From the NCBI GenBank assembly GCA_902588925.1, contig CACIRB010000006.1, positions 1 to 40,936 on the forward strand: a stretch of 40,936 bases of DNA. Direction: 5' to 3'. A program made the translations under genes and the position numbers. The notes under the pieces are model-generated. The model did no database searches. It was not told the origin of the DNA and worked only from the letters and a program-made list of their open reading frames with translations. Source of the DNA: an uncultured Pelagibacteraceae bacterium (GTDB taxonomy: Bacteria; Pseudomonadota; Alphaproteobacteria; Pelagibacterales; Pelagibacteraceae). The number at the start of each line of letters is the position of its first letter. Positions within the stretch are counted from its first letter, which is position 1. Below, piece after piece: positions 32,547 through 40,936 of this stretch.

Positions 32547-33146
32547 ATGGATTTTGTATTACTATATTTTGTTATAGCAAGTTTTTTAATAGTGATAGTG
32601 CCAGGACCTACTGTTAGTCTGATAATTGCTAATTCTTTGAAATCTGGTGTAAAAGCGGGATTGTTAAATGTTTTTGGTACCCAAGTTGGTGTTTTAATTT
32701 TGTTACTTTTATTGGCACTTGGATTTGAGATAGTTTCTCCTTTCCTAGAACTGATTATTAAATATGTAAGAATTTTTGGAGCGATTTATTTAATTTCTCT
32801 TGGAGTAATTACAATTAAGTCAGATATTGATTTAAACAAAACTCAAGTAACTAAATTTGAAAAAAAATATTTTCTACAAGGATTAATAGTGATTTTAACT
32901 AATCCAAAAATCTTTTTATTTCTCGGTGCATTTATTCCTCAATTTATTAATATAGATGAACCAGTCAGCTATCAGATAATTTATTTTGGAATTGTCTTTA
33001 TAATTGTAGCTACAATATTTGATAGCTCATATGCTTTTGTATTCGGTAAGTTTAGAGAAATCATAGCATCAAAATATTTAAAATTTTTAAATCAAATTGG
33101 TGGATTTATATTAATCTTTGTTGGTATTTGGATGTTTTTTTATTAA
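32547..33146 (+). CDS. LysE/RhtB family amino-acid exporter
   Basis: 199 residues from the ATG at 32547 (MDFVLLYFVIASFLIVIVPGP); an upstream in-frame TTG at 32523 adds eight polar residues and is less likely. The family signature PGPTVSLIIANSLKSGVKAG is at the end of helix 1, with six helices and the central NPKIFLFLGAFIPQFI. Typical length is about 200-210. Exports an amino acid or similar small molecule. 4-base convergent overlap with the M23 peptidase gene. Confidence 0.9.
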   Translation: MDFVLLYFVIASFLIVIVPGPTVSLIIANSLKSGVKAGLLNVFGTQVGVLILLLLLALGFEIVSPFLELIIKYVRIFGAIYLISLGVITIKSDIDLNKTQVTKFEKKYFLQGLIVILTNPKIFLFLGAFIPQFINIDEPVSYQIIYFGIVFIIVATIFDSSYAFVFGKFREIIASKYLKFLNQIGGFILIFVGIWMFFY

Positions 33147-33946
33147 TTTTCCAAAACAGACATCGGATCTAATCTAGTTTGAAACCAATTAATTCTAAAA
33201 TCAAGATGAGGTCCTGTTGATCTTCCAGTCGATCCTACTGTTCCAATAATATCTCCTTGATTAATTAAATCTCCCACAGAAACTAAAACATTTTCTAAAT
33301 GTGAATATATTGTTGATATACCATGACCGTGATCCATAATTACTGTACCGCCGGTATAATATAAATCATCTTCAGCCATTGTAACTTTTCCTGAGCCAGA
33401 TGATTTAATCATTGTTCCTTGTTTTGCTGCTATATCAATTCCATAATGTGGCCATCTAGGTTTACCGTTTAAAATTCTTTGACTCCCATATACGCCGCTA
33501 ATTATACCTTCTACAGGCATTATAAATTTTTGTTTGAAAAACTGTAATTCAGAATTAATTGCTCTTGCTTCACCAATTGCATTATTTTCTTTTTTAATTC
33601 TTTCATAAACTGACTCAGGCGGAGTTACTTTGCTTTCCTCTAAGCCATCTATACGTTGAATATTATATTTTCTTTTTAAAACTTTTTTAGTTATCGTAGT
33701 TTTTTTTCCACCAAAGATTTTTGTAAAAGTAAGATCATATTTTTGATCTCTATCTATACCAAAGACAAAATAACCATCTTCCGACACTCTTACTACTTTT
33801 TTTCCAACAATTATTTTTGTATCAGGATTTGTTTTACCTAAAATAAAATGACCTTGTAAGAATTTACCTTGAAATTCTATTGCGTTTGCAGTTGAAAAAA
33901 AAAAGAAAATTATTAAGAAAAATCTATTTATTACTGAGCTGTCCAT
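33143..33946 (-). CDS. M23 family metallopeptidase, secreted (peptidoglycan endopeptidase)
   Basis: 267 residues from the ATG at 33946, giving a signal peptide (SSVINRFFLIIFFFFSTANA). An upstream ATG at 34009 would lie 79 bases inside the SDR gene and bury the signal. The N-terminal half is a beta-rich domain (TKIIVGKKVVRVSEDGYFVFGID). The C-terminal LytM domain keeps zinc and catalytic histidines in HYGIDIA, DHGHGISTIYSHL and GPHLDFRINW, so it should be active on cell-wall cross-links in the periplasm. It overlaps the end of the SDR gene by 16 bases, last of a four-gene minus-strand unit. Confidence 0.88.
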   Translation of the reverse strand: MDSSVINRFFLIIFFFFSTANAIEFQGKFLQGHFILGKTNPDTKIIVGKKVVRVSEDGYFVFGIDRDQKYDLTFTKIFGGKKTTITKKVLKRKYNIQRIDGLEESKVTPPESVYERIKKENNAIGEARAINSELQFFKQKFIMPVEGIISGVYGSQRILNGKPRWPHYGIDIAAKQGTMIKSSGSGKVTMAEDDLYYTGGTVIMDHGHGISTIYSHLENVLVSVGDLINQGDIIGTVGSTGRSTGPHLDFRINWFQTRLDPMSVLEN

Positions 33947-34689
33947 CCACCGTCTATTATAATTGATGTTCCAGTTATCATTGAGGAAGCAGGTGAGGCT
34001 AAGAAACAAACTGTTGTTGCTACATCACTTTCAGATGCTGCTTTTCCCATTGGAATGTTTCCAAGTGCCAGTTTTTTAAATTTTTTATTTTTAAAGAAAT
34101 TTTTAACCATTGGAGTTTCAACAAACGTTGGAGCTACGGTATTAACTCTAATATTTTTTTTAGCTAACTCTACACCCATACCCTTTGTTAAACCTTCAAT
34201 TCCAAATTTTGTCATATTGTAAACATTTCTACCACCCATACCGACATGACCTAATTGGGAAGACATATTAATAATAGAACCAGGTCTTTTTTTATTTTTT
34301 AGCATTTTTTTTACAACTAATTGGGCAACATTAAATGCAGCTTTAAGATTTAAATCTACCAAGTAGTTCATGCTTCTTTGTTTGATTTTTTCAAAAGGCT
34401 CAGGGATATTGGTTCCTGCATTGTTAACCAAAACATCAATGATTTTAATTTTGTCCAATTTTAATTTTAATTCTTCATAATTCATTACGTCACAAGTAAC
34501 TTTAATCACTTTACCTTTAATTTTTTTTATGTCTTTTTCTAGTTTATTTAAATCAGAGGGTGTTCTGCTTAATGCTATTACAATCGCACCAGCTTCTGCC
34601 AGCGCAATAGAACAAGCTCTTCCAAGCCCTTTGCCAGCACCAGTAACTAGCGCGTACTTATTTTTAAGATTAATTTTTTGAAGATACAT
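33931..34689 (-). CDS. SDR family NAD(P)-dependent oxidoreductase
   Basis: 252 residues, classical short-chain dehydrogenase. Cofactor motif TGAGKGLG (16-23), NNAG (89-92), catalytic Ser in NMSSQ (141-145), Tyr157 and Lys161 in YNMTK, and the end SSMITGTSIIIDGGWTAQ. Gluconate 5-dehydrogenase or sorbitol dehydrogenase-like by general form; substrate unknown. The ATG shares a base with the TerC stop (TAATG). Confidence 0.9.
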   Translation of the reverse strand: MYLQKINLKNKYALVTGAGKGLGRACSIALAEAGAIVIALSRTPSDLNKLEKDIKKIKGKVIKVTCDVMNYEELKLKLDKIKIIDVLVNNAGTNIPEPFEKIKQRSMNYLVDLNLKAAFNVAQLVVKKMLKNKKRPGSIINMSSQLGHVGMGGRNVYNMTKFGIEGLTKGMGVELAKKNIRVNTVAPTFVETPMVKNFFKNKKFKKLALGNIPMGKAASESDVATTVCFLASPASSMITGTSIIIDGGWTAQ

Positions 34690-35282
34690 TAAAAGAATAT
34701 TATTTTAATATCTGTATAAATCAACTCAACAGCTACTATTAATATTGCTAATAATCCAACCCATGCAATCCATTTGTATTTTTTTATCCATCCAGAAATT
34801 AATGTTGCGGCAGTTGCCATTAAAACAATCGATAGAACTAATCCAAATACAAGTAATCCATAATGATCTCCTGCAGCACCAGCCACACCCAAAACGTTAT
34901 CTAAACTCATTGTAAAATCTGCAAGTAACACAGTCCAAATTGCTTTTAAAAAACTTGAGTTATCTACTTTTATGTCTTCTTCTGTGTCTGATCCTTTTAT
35001 TACATCAACATAAAGTTTGTAAACAATATAAAGGAGTAAAATTCCTCCAATAAGTCTTAGCCCAGTAATTTGTAAGAGATATGCAGTTAGCAAAGTTAAT
35101 ATTATTCTTAAAACTACTGCACCACCAATTCCCCAAAATATAACTTTCTTCCTTTGTTCAACAGGAAATTTGGAAGCTACCATTCCAATTATAATGGCAT
35201 TATCACCAGCTAACACCAAATCTATAAAAATAATTTGAGTTAAAATAGCAATCTGTTCTGGTGTAAAATATTCCGCAAACAT
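34689..35282 (-). CDS. TerC family integral membrane protein (YjbE type)
   Basis: 197 residues, seven predicted helices. The family's acidic motifs DLVLAGDNAIIIGMV (about 21-35) and DFTMSLDNVLGVAGAAG (about 116-132) are intact; these aspartates are thought to bind a cation such as manganese. Likely a metal-ion exporter serving extracytosolic enzymes. It overlaps GMC upstream and SDR downstream by one base each (TAATG), so the three are translationally linked. Confidence 0.9.
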   Translation of the reverse strand: MFAEYFTPEQIAILTQIIFIDLVLAGDNAIIIGMVASKFPVEQRKKVIFWGIGGAVVLRIILTLLTAYLLQITGLRLIGGILLLYIVYKLYVDVIKGSDTEEDIKVDNSSFLKAIWTVLLADFTMSLDNVLGVAGAAGDHYGLLVFGLVLSIVLMATAATLISGWIKKYKWIAWVGLLAILIVAVELIYTDIKIIFF

Positions 35283-36892
35283 TAATGCTCTAGTATCATG
35301 TCAGCACCTTTTTCTGCAATCATTATTGTAGGTGCATTAGTGTTTCCAGAGGTTATATTGGGCATTATAGAGGCATCTATTACTCTAAGATTATCAATAC
35401 CTCTTACTTTTAGTTTTTCATCAACAACTGACATTTCATCCTGACCCATTTTACAAGTTCCAACTGGGTGAAATATTGTCTGAGTAAAATTTGAACCTTC
35501 TTTTACCAATTCCTCATCATCAGTTATATGAGCACCTGGTCTATATTCTTCTGGTTCATATTTTTTAAAAGTTTCTGTCTCTAGCATAATTTTACGAATT
35601 ATTTTTAAACCAGTTGCTGCAACTTTTCTGTCCTCGTCAGTTGATAAATAATTCATTTTAATTTTTGGATAAACTCGACTGTCAGAGCTAACTATATTTA
35701 TTTCACCTCGGCTTGTAGGTCTAATATTTGCAACAGTAGGAGTTATTCCTTCAAAATCATGCATAGGGGTTACTCCTAATATATCAGTACTTACCGGTGA
35801 AACGTGAAACTGTAAATTTGGAGTTGCTCTAGATGGATCGCTTTTAACAAAACCACAAACCTGACTTGCACCCATAGTAACAGGGCCACTTTGTTTAAAA
35901 ATATACTCAAGTCCCATCATAAACCTACCAAATAAACTTTCGACTTTTCTATTTAAAGATTTTAAATTTTTTACTTTGTAAACTGGCCTAAACATTAAAT
36001 GATCCTGCAAATTCAACCCCACACCATTTGACTCATGCACTATATCAATACCAAGTTTTTTTAGTTTTTCTTTATTTCCTATGCCTGATACTTGAAGAAT
36101 ATGGGGTGAACCGATAGCACCAGCAGATAAAATTATTTCTTTATTTGCTTTTACTTCAACAAGCTTATCACCTTTATAATAACTAGCGCCAATAGCTTTC
36201 TTTCCCTCAAAATTTATTTTTTGTACGTGAGCTTTTACAACAATCTTTAGGTTTGACCTCTTTTTTACTGGATTTAAATATCCTTTTGCAGCACTACATC
36301 TTAACTTTAAACCAGTTTTATTAAAACTTGTTGTAAATTGAAAAAAACCTACACCAGTATTATCTCCAGTATTAAAATCGTTTGTTTTTGGTATTCCATA
36401 TTCTTCAGCAGCATTTTGAAATTCATCAAGTAGCTTTAAATTAATTTTTTTATTTGCTACTGTAATCGGACCACTGTCATTATGAAACTCACCTTTACCT
36501 AATTCATTATTTTCTGATTTTAAAAAATAGGGCAGAACATCATTCCAACCCCAGCCTGTATTACCTAACTGGCGCCAGATATTATAATCTTCACTTTGTC
36601 CTCTTATCCACAAAAGGCCATTGATAGAGGAACTTCCTCCAAGTGTTTTACCTCTTGGATATCTAATCGATCTATTATTCATTTTTTCATCAGGTTCAGT
36701 TTTAAAACACCAATCTACTTTTGGATTATGCATCGTTTTAAAGTAACCAACTGGAATATGGATCCATGGATAAGTATCTTTACCACCAGCTTCAAGAAGC
36801 AAAACTTTATTTTTAGGATTTGCAGACAGTCTATTTGCCAGAACACAACCAGCTGATCCACCACCAAGAATTATATAATCAAAGGTTTCCAT
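35282..36892 (-). CDS. GMC family FAD oxidoreductase (choline dehydrogenase-like)
   Basis: 536 residues. FAD motif ILGGGSAGCVLANRLS (8-23), LLLEAGGKD, GMC signature 1 RGKTLGGSSSING, signature 2 GAIGSPHILQVSGIG, and the C-terminal FHPVGTCKMG (catalytic His region) with NAPTIMIAEKGAD. Close in form to BetA and to alcohol dehydrogenases of the GMC group; without betB, betC or betI next to it, I do not name it betA. First gene of the GMC-TerC-SDR-M23 unit. It diverges from the PhyH gene over 88 bases. Confidence 0.9.
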   Translation of the reverse strand: METFDYIILGGGSAGCVLANRLSANPKNKVLLLEAGGKDTYPWIHIPVGYFKTMHNPKVDWCFKTEPDEKMNNRSIRYPRGKTLGGSSSINGLLWIRGQSEDYNIWRQLGNTGWGWNDVLPYFLKSENNELGKGEFHNDSGPITVANKKINLKLLDEFQNAAEEYGIPKTNDFNTGDNTGVGFFQFTTSFNKTGLKLRCSAAKGYLNPVKKRSNLKIVVKAHVQKINFEGKKAIGASYYKGDKLVEVKANKEIILSAGAIGSPHILQVSGIGNKEKLKKLGIDIVHESNGVGLNLQDHLMFRPVYKVKNLKSLNRKVESLFGRFMMGLEYIFKQSGPVTMGASQVCGFVKSDPSRATPNLQFHVSPVSTDILGVTPMHDFEGITPTVANIRPTSRGEINIVSSDSRVYPKIKMNYLSTDEDRKVAATGLKIIRKIMLETETFKKYEPEEYRPGAHITDDEELVKEGSNFTQTIFHPVGTCKMGQDEMSVVDEKLKVRGIDNLRVIDASIMPNITSGNTNAPTIMIAEKGADMILEH

Positions 36893-36946
36893 TTAGATGT
36901 CTTATAAATTAAATAATTTAAATAATCTAGGTGACCAGTGTATTAT

Positions 36947-36973
36947 TTGACATTAAAATAAATATTTTATACG
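36947..36973 (+). promoter_or_regulatory. Possible promoter of the PhyH-monooxygenase unit
   Basis: A perfect TTGACA at 36947-36952 followed after 15 bases by TATACG at 36968-36973. The spacing is short and transcription would begin within a few bases of the ATG at 36981, giving a nearly leaderless mRNA. Tentative. Confidence 0.35.
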
Positions 36974-36980
36974 TTTAATT

Positions 36981-37742
36981 ATGCTATCTGTTGACCAAAT
37001 TAAAACTTACAACACTGATGGCCTTGTAAAAAGCTCAATTCAATTATCCTCTGATAAAATAAAAGATTTAAATTCAGCCTTAGATAAATATCTTGAAGAT
37101 CATAAAGGTGAAAATAATGAATTTGTCAGTGGTTTGTATGAGAGAGATGGTAAATTTTTGGAATTTGCAATGTATCCAGAAATTATACAAGAGGTTAAGC
37201 AATTAATCGGAGAAGATATAATTCTTTGGGGGTCATCATTATTTTGTAAAAAAGAAAAAAATGGTAAAGAAACACCTTGGCACCAAGATGGTGAATACTG
37301 GCCTATAAAACCATTGGAGTCAGTAACTGTTTGGCTATCAATTGATGAAGTTACAGAAGAAAATGGTCCACTACAATATATACCAGGCTCACATTTAGAT
37401 AAAAAATTAGCTGAGCACAATACACTAGAGTCCACGAATGTTACCTTGAATCAAACTTTAAAAAATATTGACGAAATTAAAGACCAAGCAAAATCAGTTC
37501 ATTTAAAGCCAGGAATGTTCTCATTGCATGATGTTTATTTATTTCATGGATCCAGAGCAAATAATTCTGGAAAAAGAAGAGCGGGACTTACGTATAGATA
37601 TATGCCAGCTACATCTTTTTTTGATCATGTGGGAGCAAAAACTATAGAGGACAAAGTAGGGTATTCACTTCAAAGAGAGTTACATTTACTCAGTGGTGAG
37701 AATAAAGGTGGAAGTAAAATTTTTAAAAACCACACAATTTAA
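36981..37742 (+). CDS. Phytanoyl-CoA dioxygenase (PhyH) family protein
   Basis: 253 residues, Fe(II)/2-oxoglutarate oxygenase. The facial triad is His101 and Asp103 in WHQDGEYW and His189 in LFHGSRANNSGKRRAGLTYRY, whose arginine binds 2-oxoglutarate. TVWLSIDEVTEENGPLQYIPGSH is typical of the PhyH family. The substrate is not predictable; bacterial members hydroxylate lipids, ectoine, or phosphonates. Followed eight bases later by the flavin monooxygenase, suggesting a shared oxidative pathway. Confidence 0.9.
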   Translation: MLSVDQIKTYNTDGLVKSSIQLSSDKIKDLNSALDKYLEDHKGENNEFVSGLYERDGKFLEFAMYPEIIQEVKQLIGEDIILWGSSLFCKKEKNGKETPWHQDGEYWPIKPLESVTVWLSIDEVTEENGPLQYIPGSHLDKKLAEHNTLESTNVTLNQTLKNIDEIKDQAKSVHLKPGMFSLHDVYLFHGSRANNSGKRRAGLTYRYMPATSFFDHVGAKTIEDKVGYSLQRELHLLSGENKGGSKIFKNHTI

Positions 37743-37750
37743 TTAAAAAT

Positions 37751-38845
37751 TTGTATTTAGACGCAATAATTATAGGAGCAGGTTTTTCTGGCCTTTATCA
37801 GTTACATAAATGTAGAGATCAATTAGGTTTAAAAACTTTTGTTATTGAAGAAGGTAAGGACATAGGAGGGACTTGGTATTGGAATAAATATCCAGGTTCT
37901 AGATGTGATACTGAAAGTCATATTTATTGTTACACTTTTTCTGAAGATATTTACAAAAATTGGAAATGGAAAGAGAGATATCCTAAACAAAAAGAAATTT
38001 TAAGCTATCTAAAATATGTAGAAAAAAAACTTAGACTAAGAAAGAATATAATATTTAACAACAAGGTCATTTCAGCTGATTATTTAGATAAAAAAAATCT
38101 ATGGAGAGTAAAAACAAATAAAAAAAAAATCTTTTATTGCAAATATTTAATAAGTGCAGTTGGATCATTATCTGCAGCAAATGTACCAAATATTAAGGGC
38201 ATTAAAAGTTTTAAAGGAGAGTGGTATCACAGTGGAAGATGGCCAGATAAAAAAATAAGTTTTAAAAATCAAAAAGTTGCACAAATTGGAACAGGGTCAA
38301 GTGGAATACAAATTGCCCCAGTCGTAGCAAAATCTGCAAAATCACTCACAATATTTCAAAGGACACCAAATTATAGTGTTCCAGCAAGAAACAGAAAACT
38401 TACAAAAACATTTATTAAAAATACTAAAAAAAATTACAAACAAATTAAAAATCTACTTACAAAGACACCTGGTGGTCATGCATTTAAATTTTCGAAAAAA
38501 TCTATTTTTGATTTAAATGAGAGTAAAAGATTAAAAATTTTAGAAAAAGCATGGCTAAATGGAGGTTTATCATTTAGGGCATGTTTTAGCGATATAACTA
38601 AAAAATTAAATGCCAACAAAATAGCCTCAAACTATATAAAGCAAAAAATAATTAATATTGTTCAAGACAAAGAAATTGCAAAAAAACTCACAGATTTTGG
38701 TCATCCATTTACTTCAAAAAGACCAACTTTAAATACAGATTATTTTGAAACATTTAATAGAAAAAATGTTCGTTTAATTGATTTAAAAGAAAATCCAATA
38801 GTCAAGATTACAAAAAATGGGATTAAGACAAATAGAGGTCGATAA
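37751..38845 (+). CDS. Baeyer-Villiger-type flavin monooxygenase, C-terminus missing
   Basis: 364 residues from a TTG at 37751. N-terminal FAD motif GAGFSG (9-14), GGTWYWNKYPGSRCD, the Baeyer-Villiger fingerprint FKGEWYHSGRWP (154-165, fitting FxGxxxHxxxWP), and the NADPH motif GTGSSG (180-185). Family members have about 500-600 residues and continue after this point with a conserved ATGF/D segment. Here the frame stops at NRGR plus TAA, exactly where sequence from the opposite-strand lptD begins. The protein as written lacks at least 130-200 residues and should be inactive. Either a rearrangement or an assembly or amplification artefact; see findings. Confidence 0.85.
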   Translation: MYLDAIIIGAGFSGLYQLHKCRDQLGLKTFVIEEGKDIGGTWYWNKYPGSRCDTESHIYCYTFSEDIYKNWKWKERYPKQKEILSYLKYVEKKLRLRKNIIFNNKVISADYLDKKNLWRVKTNKKKIFYCKYLISAVGSLSAANVPNIKGIKSFKGEWYHSGRWPDKKISFKNQKVAQIGTGSSGIQIAPVVAKSAKSLTIFQRTPNYSVPARNRKLTKTFIKNTKKNYKQIKNLLTKTPGGHAFKFSKKSIFDLNESKRLKILEKAWLNGGLSFRACFSDITKKLNANKIASNYIKQKIINIVQDKEIAKKLTDFGHPFTSKRPTLNTDYFETFNRKNVRLIDLKENPIVKITKNGIKTNRGR

Positions 38846-40936
38846 AACGTTAGTGTCACCCATTTCTCCATTTTCTTCTAAAAAATTAAAAGTCGATTCA
38901 AAATTTCCAAACAAAAAAGTTGTATTTATACTATTATATTCAAATGTATTTAAATCATTATCCAAAGCAAAATCGTATCCAATTTGCACATTATCGTACA
39001 AATTATTTTTAATTGATCCAAAAATATTTGAATTTTTCCTATGTAATGTACTTTTATTTGGCATGAACCTTTCCTCTTTGTCTCTTATTACAGTTGCTAA
39101 TTTTAGCTCAAAATATTTATTAATATCATCTAGTTGATCATTTTCATTTTCTTTATTTTTTTTTGAATTTAATTTTTCTTTTCTGTAATCTAATCCAAAA
39201 GTTAAAGATCTTCCTTCTTCGAATGTATTACTTAAACCCAGTCTATTTGTAGAAAAGACATCACTCACACCAACAGTTCTTGTTTCTGATGAATTATCTT
39301 TCATCCCATATGGATTAAATTTGAATGATATCTTAGGAGTTAAAAAATTGTTAAAATCATTTTGTCTGCTAATTAAAGGCAATGTGCTATTAAACTCAAA
39401 TAAACTTTCCAATTCAATTTGTGGACTAGATTTGTAATTAGATTTTTTGCCAATTAAATTGTTGTTTTTAAATAATAAATTATATTGATTTTTTAAACCA
39501 AATTTATTTACGTAACCTAAAGAGGAATAATTAAGATTATTCGTAATACTAGTTTTTAGATCATTCGTATTATTTAGATTATTGCTTCCTGATGAGCTTA
39601 AACTAATTGATCCATCAAAAAATTTTTCTCCAAATACAGTATCAAAATTATAATAAGGTAAAATATATTGATACCTATCGCTACTTCTTGAAGTATTTAA
39701 ATTCTCATATGAGTCAAAACCAGATGAAAAATTATAATCTTCATGCTCTAAAGTTAATTTTATTCTGTTATTTAGAGAACTTAAATTTGCAGGTCTAGCT
39801 GATGATTTAGTTATATGAGGATCAAAGACATTTAAATAAGTATCATTTGAAACTTGCTCAACTGCAATAAATAAATTACTATCTTCAAATTCTTCAAGTT
39901 TTAGATCTAAATCATAATTTATGAATAAATGTGATCTATTATTATTTTTATATCCATTTACAAAACCAAAATCTGCTAAAAAATTTGAATTTTCATTTGC
40001 TTGTCTATATTCATTTTGTAATGAAATTATATCTTTATCAAACCAGGTTGGTGAAAAAGTATAGTCTTGATTATCTGATATAACTTTAAAGTATGGTTGA
40101 GTTAAAGAGCTACCAAGAACATTTGATTTATTTATTTCAGGTCTTAAAAATCCTGACTGTCTATTGACAGTAGGATCTGGATGAAAGAATTTTGGAAAAT
40201 AAAAAACAGGAATATCGTAAACATTTAAAAAAGCATTTTTATACTCAATTTGTTTTTTATTTCTATCATGCTCTATTTTTTCTGATTTTATAGACCAGGG
40301 AGGACAACCTTCTCTTTTTTGACATGTAGTAAAAATCCCTTTATTAACTGTGGTTATGTTATTTTTTCCTTTTGATGACGCTCCGTAAATTCTTGGATCA
40401 TTTTTATCTCTATCAAAAATATTTTTATGAATGTTTATTTTTGTATCGCTTGCTGTAAACGATTTTTCTTTTAAATTAAATATACCATCTAAAAAGAAAA
40501 ATTTATCTGATTTAGGCAAATTATAATTTGTTATTGTTAAAACATTTTTACCTTTTAATAAATTTGTATCCTTATAATATGTAAATTCATCCAAGTAATA
40601 AATTTTATTATCATTATCTATTATTGTTGATTTTAATTTTGAACTTAATTCTTTAGTATCTAAAAGGTATGTTGCATCTTTTGTCTCAACTTTGTAATCA
40701 TTTTCAATGTTAGCTTCAGTAAACCCATTTGTAATAATTTTATTAATTTCTCTGAAGAATGTTAGTTTTTCAGAATTTATTTTGTAATTCTCTAAAATAT
40801 CTTCAACTTTTACCTCTCCTTCAGCCTCTACAATGTTTGTAATTTTATTATAAGTGAGTTTATCTGATGTGATAGTTCTGTTTTTGTTATCAATTCCTTT
40901 TGAATTTCCTTCCGTGATAACTATTTCTTTATTCTT
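38783..40936 (-). CDS. lptD: LPS-assembly protein LptD/OstA, both ends missing
   Basis: 717 residues seen; open to the right edge of the window, so the N-terminus lies outside (a TTG at 40594 is only an internal codon). The N-terminal part is OstA/LptA-like beta repeats (alternating KN..ITSDKLTYNKI, EGEVKVEDIL). It continues with KGIFTTCQKREGCPPWSI, including the conserved Cys pair, PVFYFPKFFHPDPTVNRQSGFL (a landmark of LptD), and an Asn-rich beta-barrel region. It delivers lipopolysaccharide to the outer-membrane surface. The C-terminal end is unusual: after GDTNVL (near 38846) the frame reads a short foreign tail to 38783, replacing the usual last strands and the second Cys pair region. See the junction finding. 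Confidence 0.85.
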   Translation of the reverse strand, partial: KNKEIVITEGNSKGIDNKNRTITSDKLTYNKITNIVEAEGEVKVEDILENYKINSEKLTFFREINKIITNGFTEANIENDYKVETKDATYLLDTKELSSKLKSTIIDNDNKIYYLDEFTYYKDTNLLKGKNVLTITNYNLPKSDKFFFLDGIFNLKEKSFTASDTKINIHKNIFDRDKNDPRIYGASSKGKNNITTVNKGIFTTCQKREGCPPWSIKSEKIEHDRNKKQIEYKNAFLNVYDIPVFYFPKFFHPDPTVNRQSGFLRPEINKSNVLGSSLTQPYFKVISDNQDYTFSPTWFDKDIISLQNEYRQANENSNFLADFGFVNGYKNNNRSHLFINYDLDLKLEEFEDSNLFIAVEQVSNDTYLNVFDPHITKSSARPANLSSLNNRIKLTLEHEDYNFSSGFDSYENLNTSRSSDRYQYILPYYNFDTVFGEKFFDGSISLSSSGSNNLNNTNDLKTSITNNLNYSSLGYVNKFGLKNQYNLLFKNNNLIGKKSNYKSSPQIELESLFEFNSTLPLISRQNDFNNFLTPKISFKFNPYGMKDNSSETRTVGVSDVFSTNRLGLSNTFEEGRSLTFGLDYRKEKLNSKKNKENENDQLDDINKYFELKLATVIRDKEERFMPNKSTLHRKNSNIFGSIKNNLYDNVQIGYDFALDNDLNTFEYNSINTTFLFGNFESTFNFLEENGEMGDTNVLSTSICLNPIFCNLDYWIFF

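Noticed and set aside
39607..39798. 63-residue plus-strand ORF inside lptD
   Set aside because: Antisense shadow of the Asn/Ser-rich barrel region.
40594..40594. TTG at 40594 as the start of lptD
   Set aside because: The frame stays open upstream to the window edge and reads as LptA/OstA-like repeats, so the codon is an internal leucine.
1..40936. CRISPR arrays, tRNA or rRNA genes, transposases, integrases
   Set aside because: None found by reading. No regularly spaced repeats, no cloverleaf-like G/C arms and no mobile-element proteins among the frames.

Overview
The window is AT-rich (roughly 30% GC by eye) and very gene-dense. Genes commonly overlap by 1-8 bases, spacers are mostly under 120 bases, and no gap exceeds 300 bases. 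Composition, compactness and gene content (aprMBA with sulfonate lyases, tandem ammonium transporters, many single-gene exporters) point to a free-living marine SAR11-type alphaproteobacterium (Pelagibacterales). That assignment is inference from content; there is no rRNA to confirm it. I saw no rRNA, tRNA, CRISPR array, insertion sequence or phage gene.

Layout. 1-8200: a DEAD-box helicase cut by the left edge, yajQ, ytoQ plus an FAD amine oxidase, rseP, the DNA-binding protein HU, then two tandem ammonium transporter genes separated by strong hairpins. 8203-12474: a Bcp peroxiredoxin, a heptosyltransferase-like and an FkbM-like methyltransferase gene (surface glycan modification), a rhodanese, a 2-hydroxychromene-2-carboxylate isomerase-like protein, an ABA4-like membrane protein and recX. 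12466-20113: a cysQ operon flanked by two small genes (a DUF3553 protein upstream, a 47-residue membrane peptide downstream), mnmA, a tiny very basic ORF, a metC/MFS pair, a pabB-pabA-pabC-like cluster and a HIT hydrolase.

20226-30850 is the most coherent block: a sulfonate-to-sulfate island. SuyAB (sulfolactate) and Xsc (sulfoacetaldehyde) would release sulfite. AprBA with the membrane protein AprM would oxidise sulfite to APS. A TSUP exporter and a YeiH-type exporter (frameshifted here) would remove sulfite or sulfate. Two uncharacterised small genes lie inside the block, and an FAD oxidoreductase next to xsc may feed it with sulfoacetaldehyde from taurine. ATP sulfurylase and taurine uptake genes are not in the window.

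30847-38845 holds a hydratase, EamA and LysE exporters, an M23 peptidase-SDR-TerC-GMC operon on the minus strand, then a PhyH dioxygenase and a Baeyer-Villiger-type monooxygenase on the plus strand. The monooxygenase stops about 150 or more residues short and runs directly into the 3' end of an also-shortened lptD from the opposite strand near 38840, which indicates a rearrangement or an assembly or amplification chimera. The rest of the window is lptD, cut by the right edge.

The observations most worth a second look are: (1) the double-truncation junction near 38840; (2) a 40-base near-perfect palindrome whose loop is the start codon of the gene after xsc; (3) a hairpin that buries the ribosome binding site of the first ammonium transporter; (4) the single-base frameshift in yeiH; (5) a 27-residue ORF with 16 Lys/Arg and its own promoter; and (6) mixed TrpE/PabB signatures in the chorismate enzyme.
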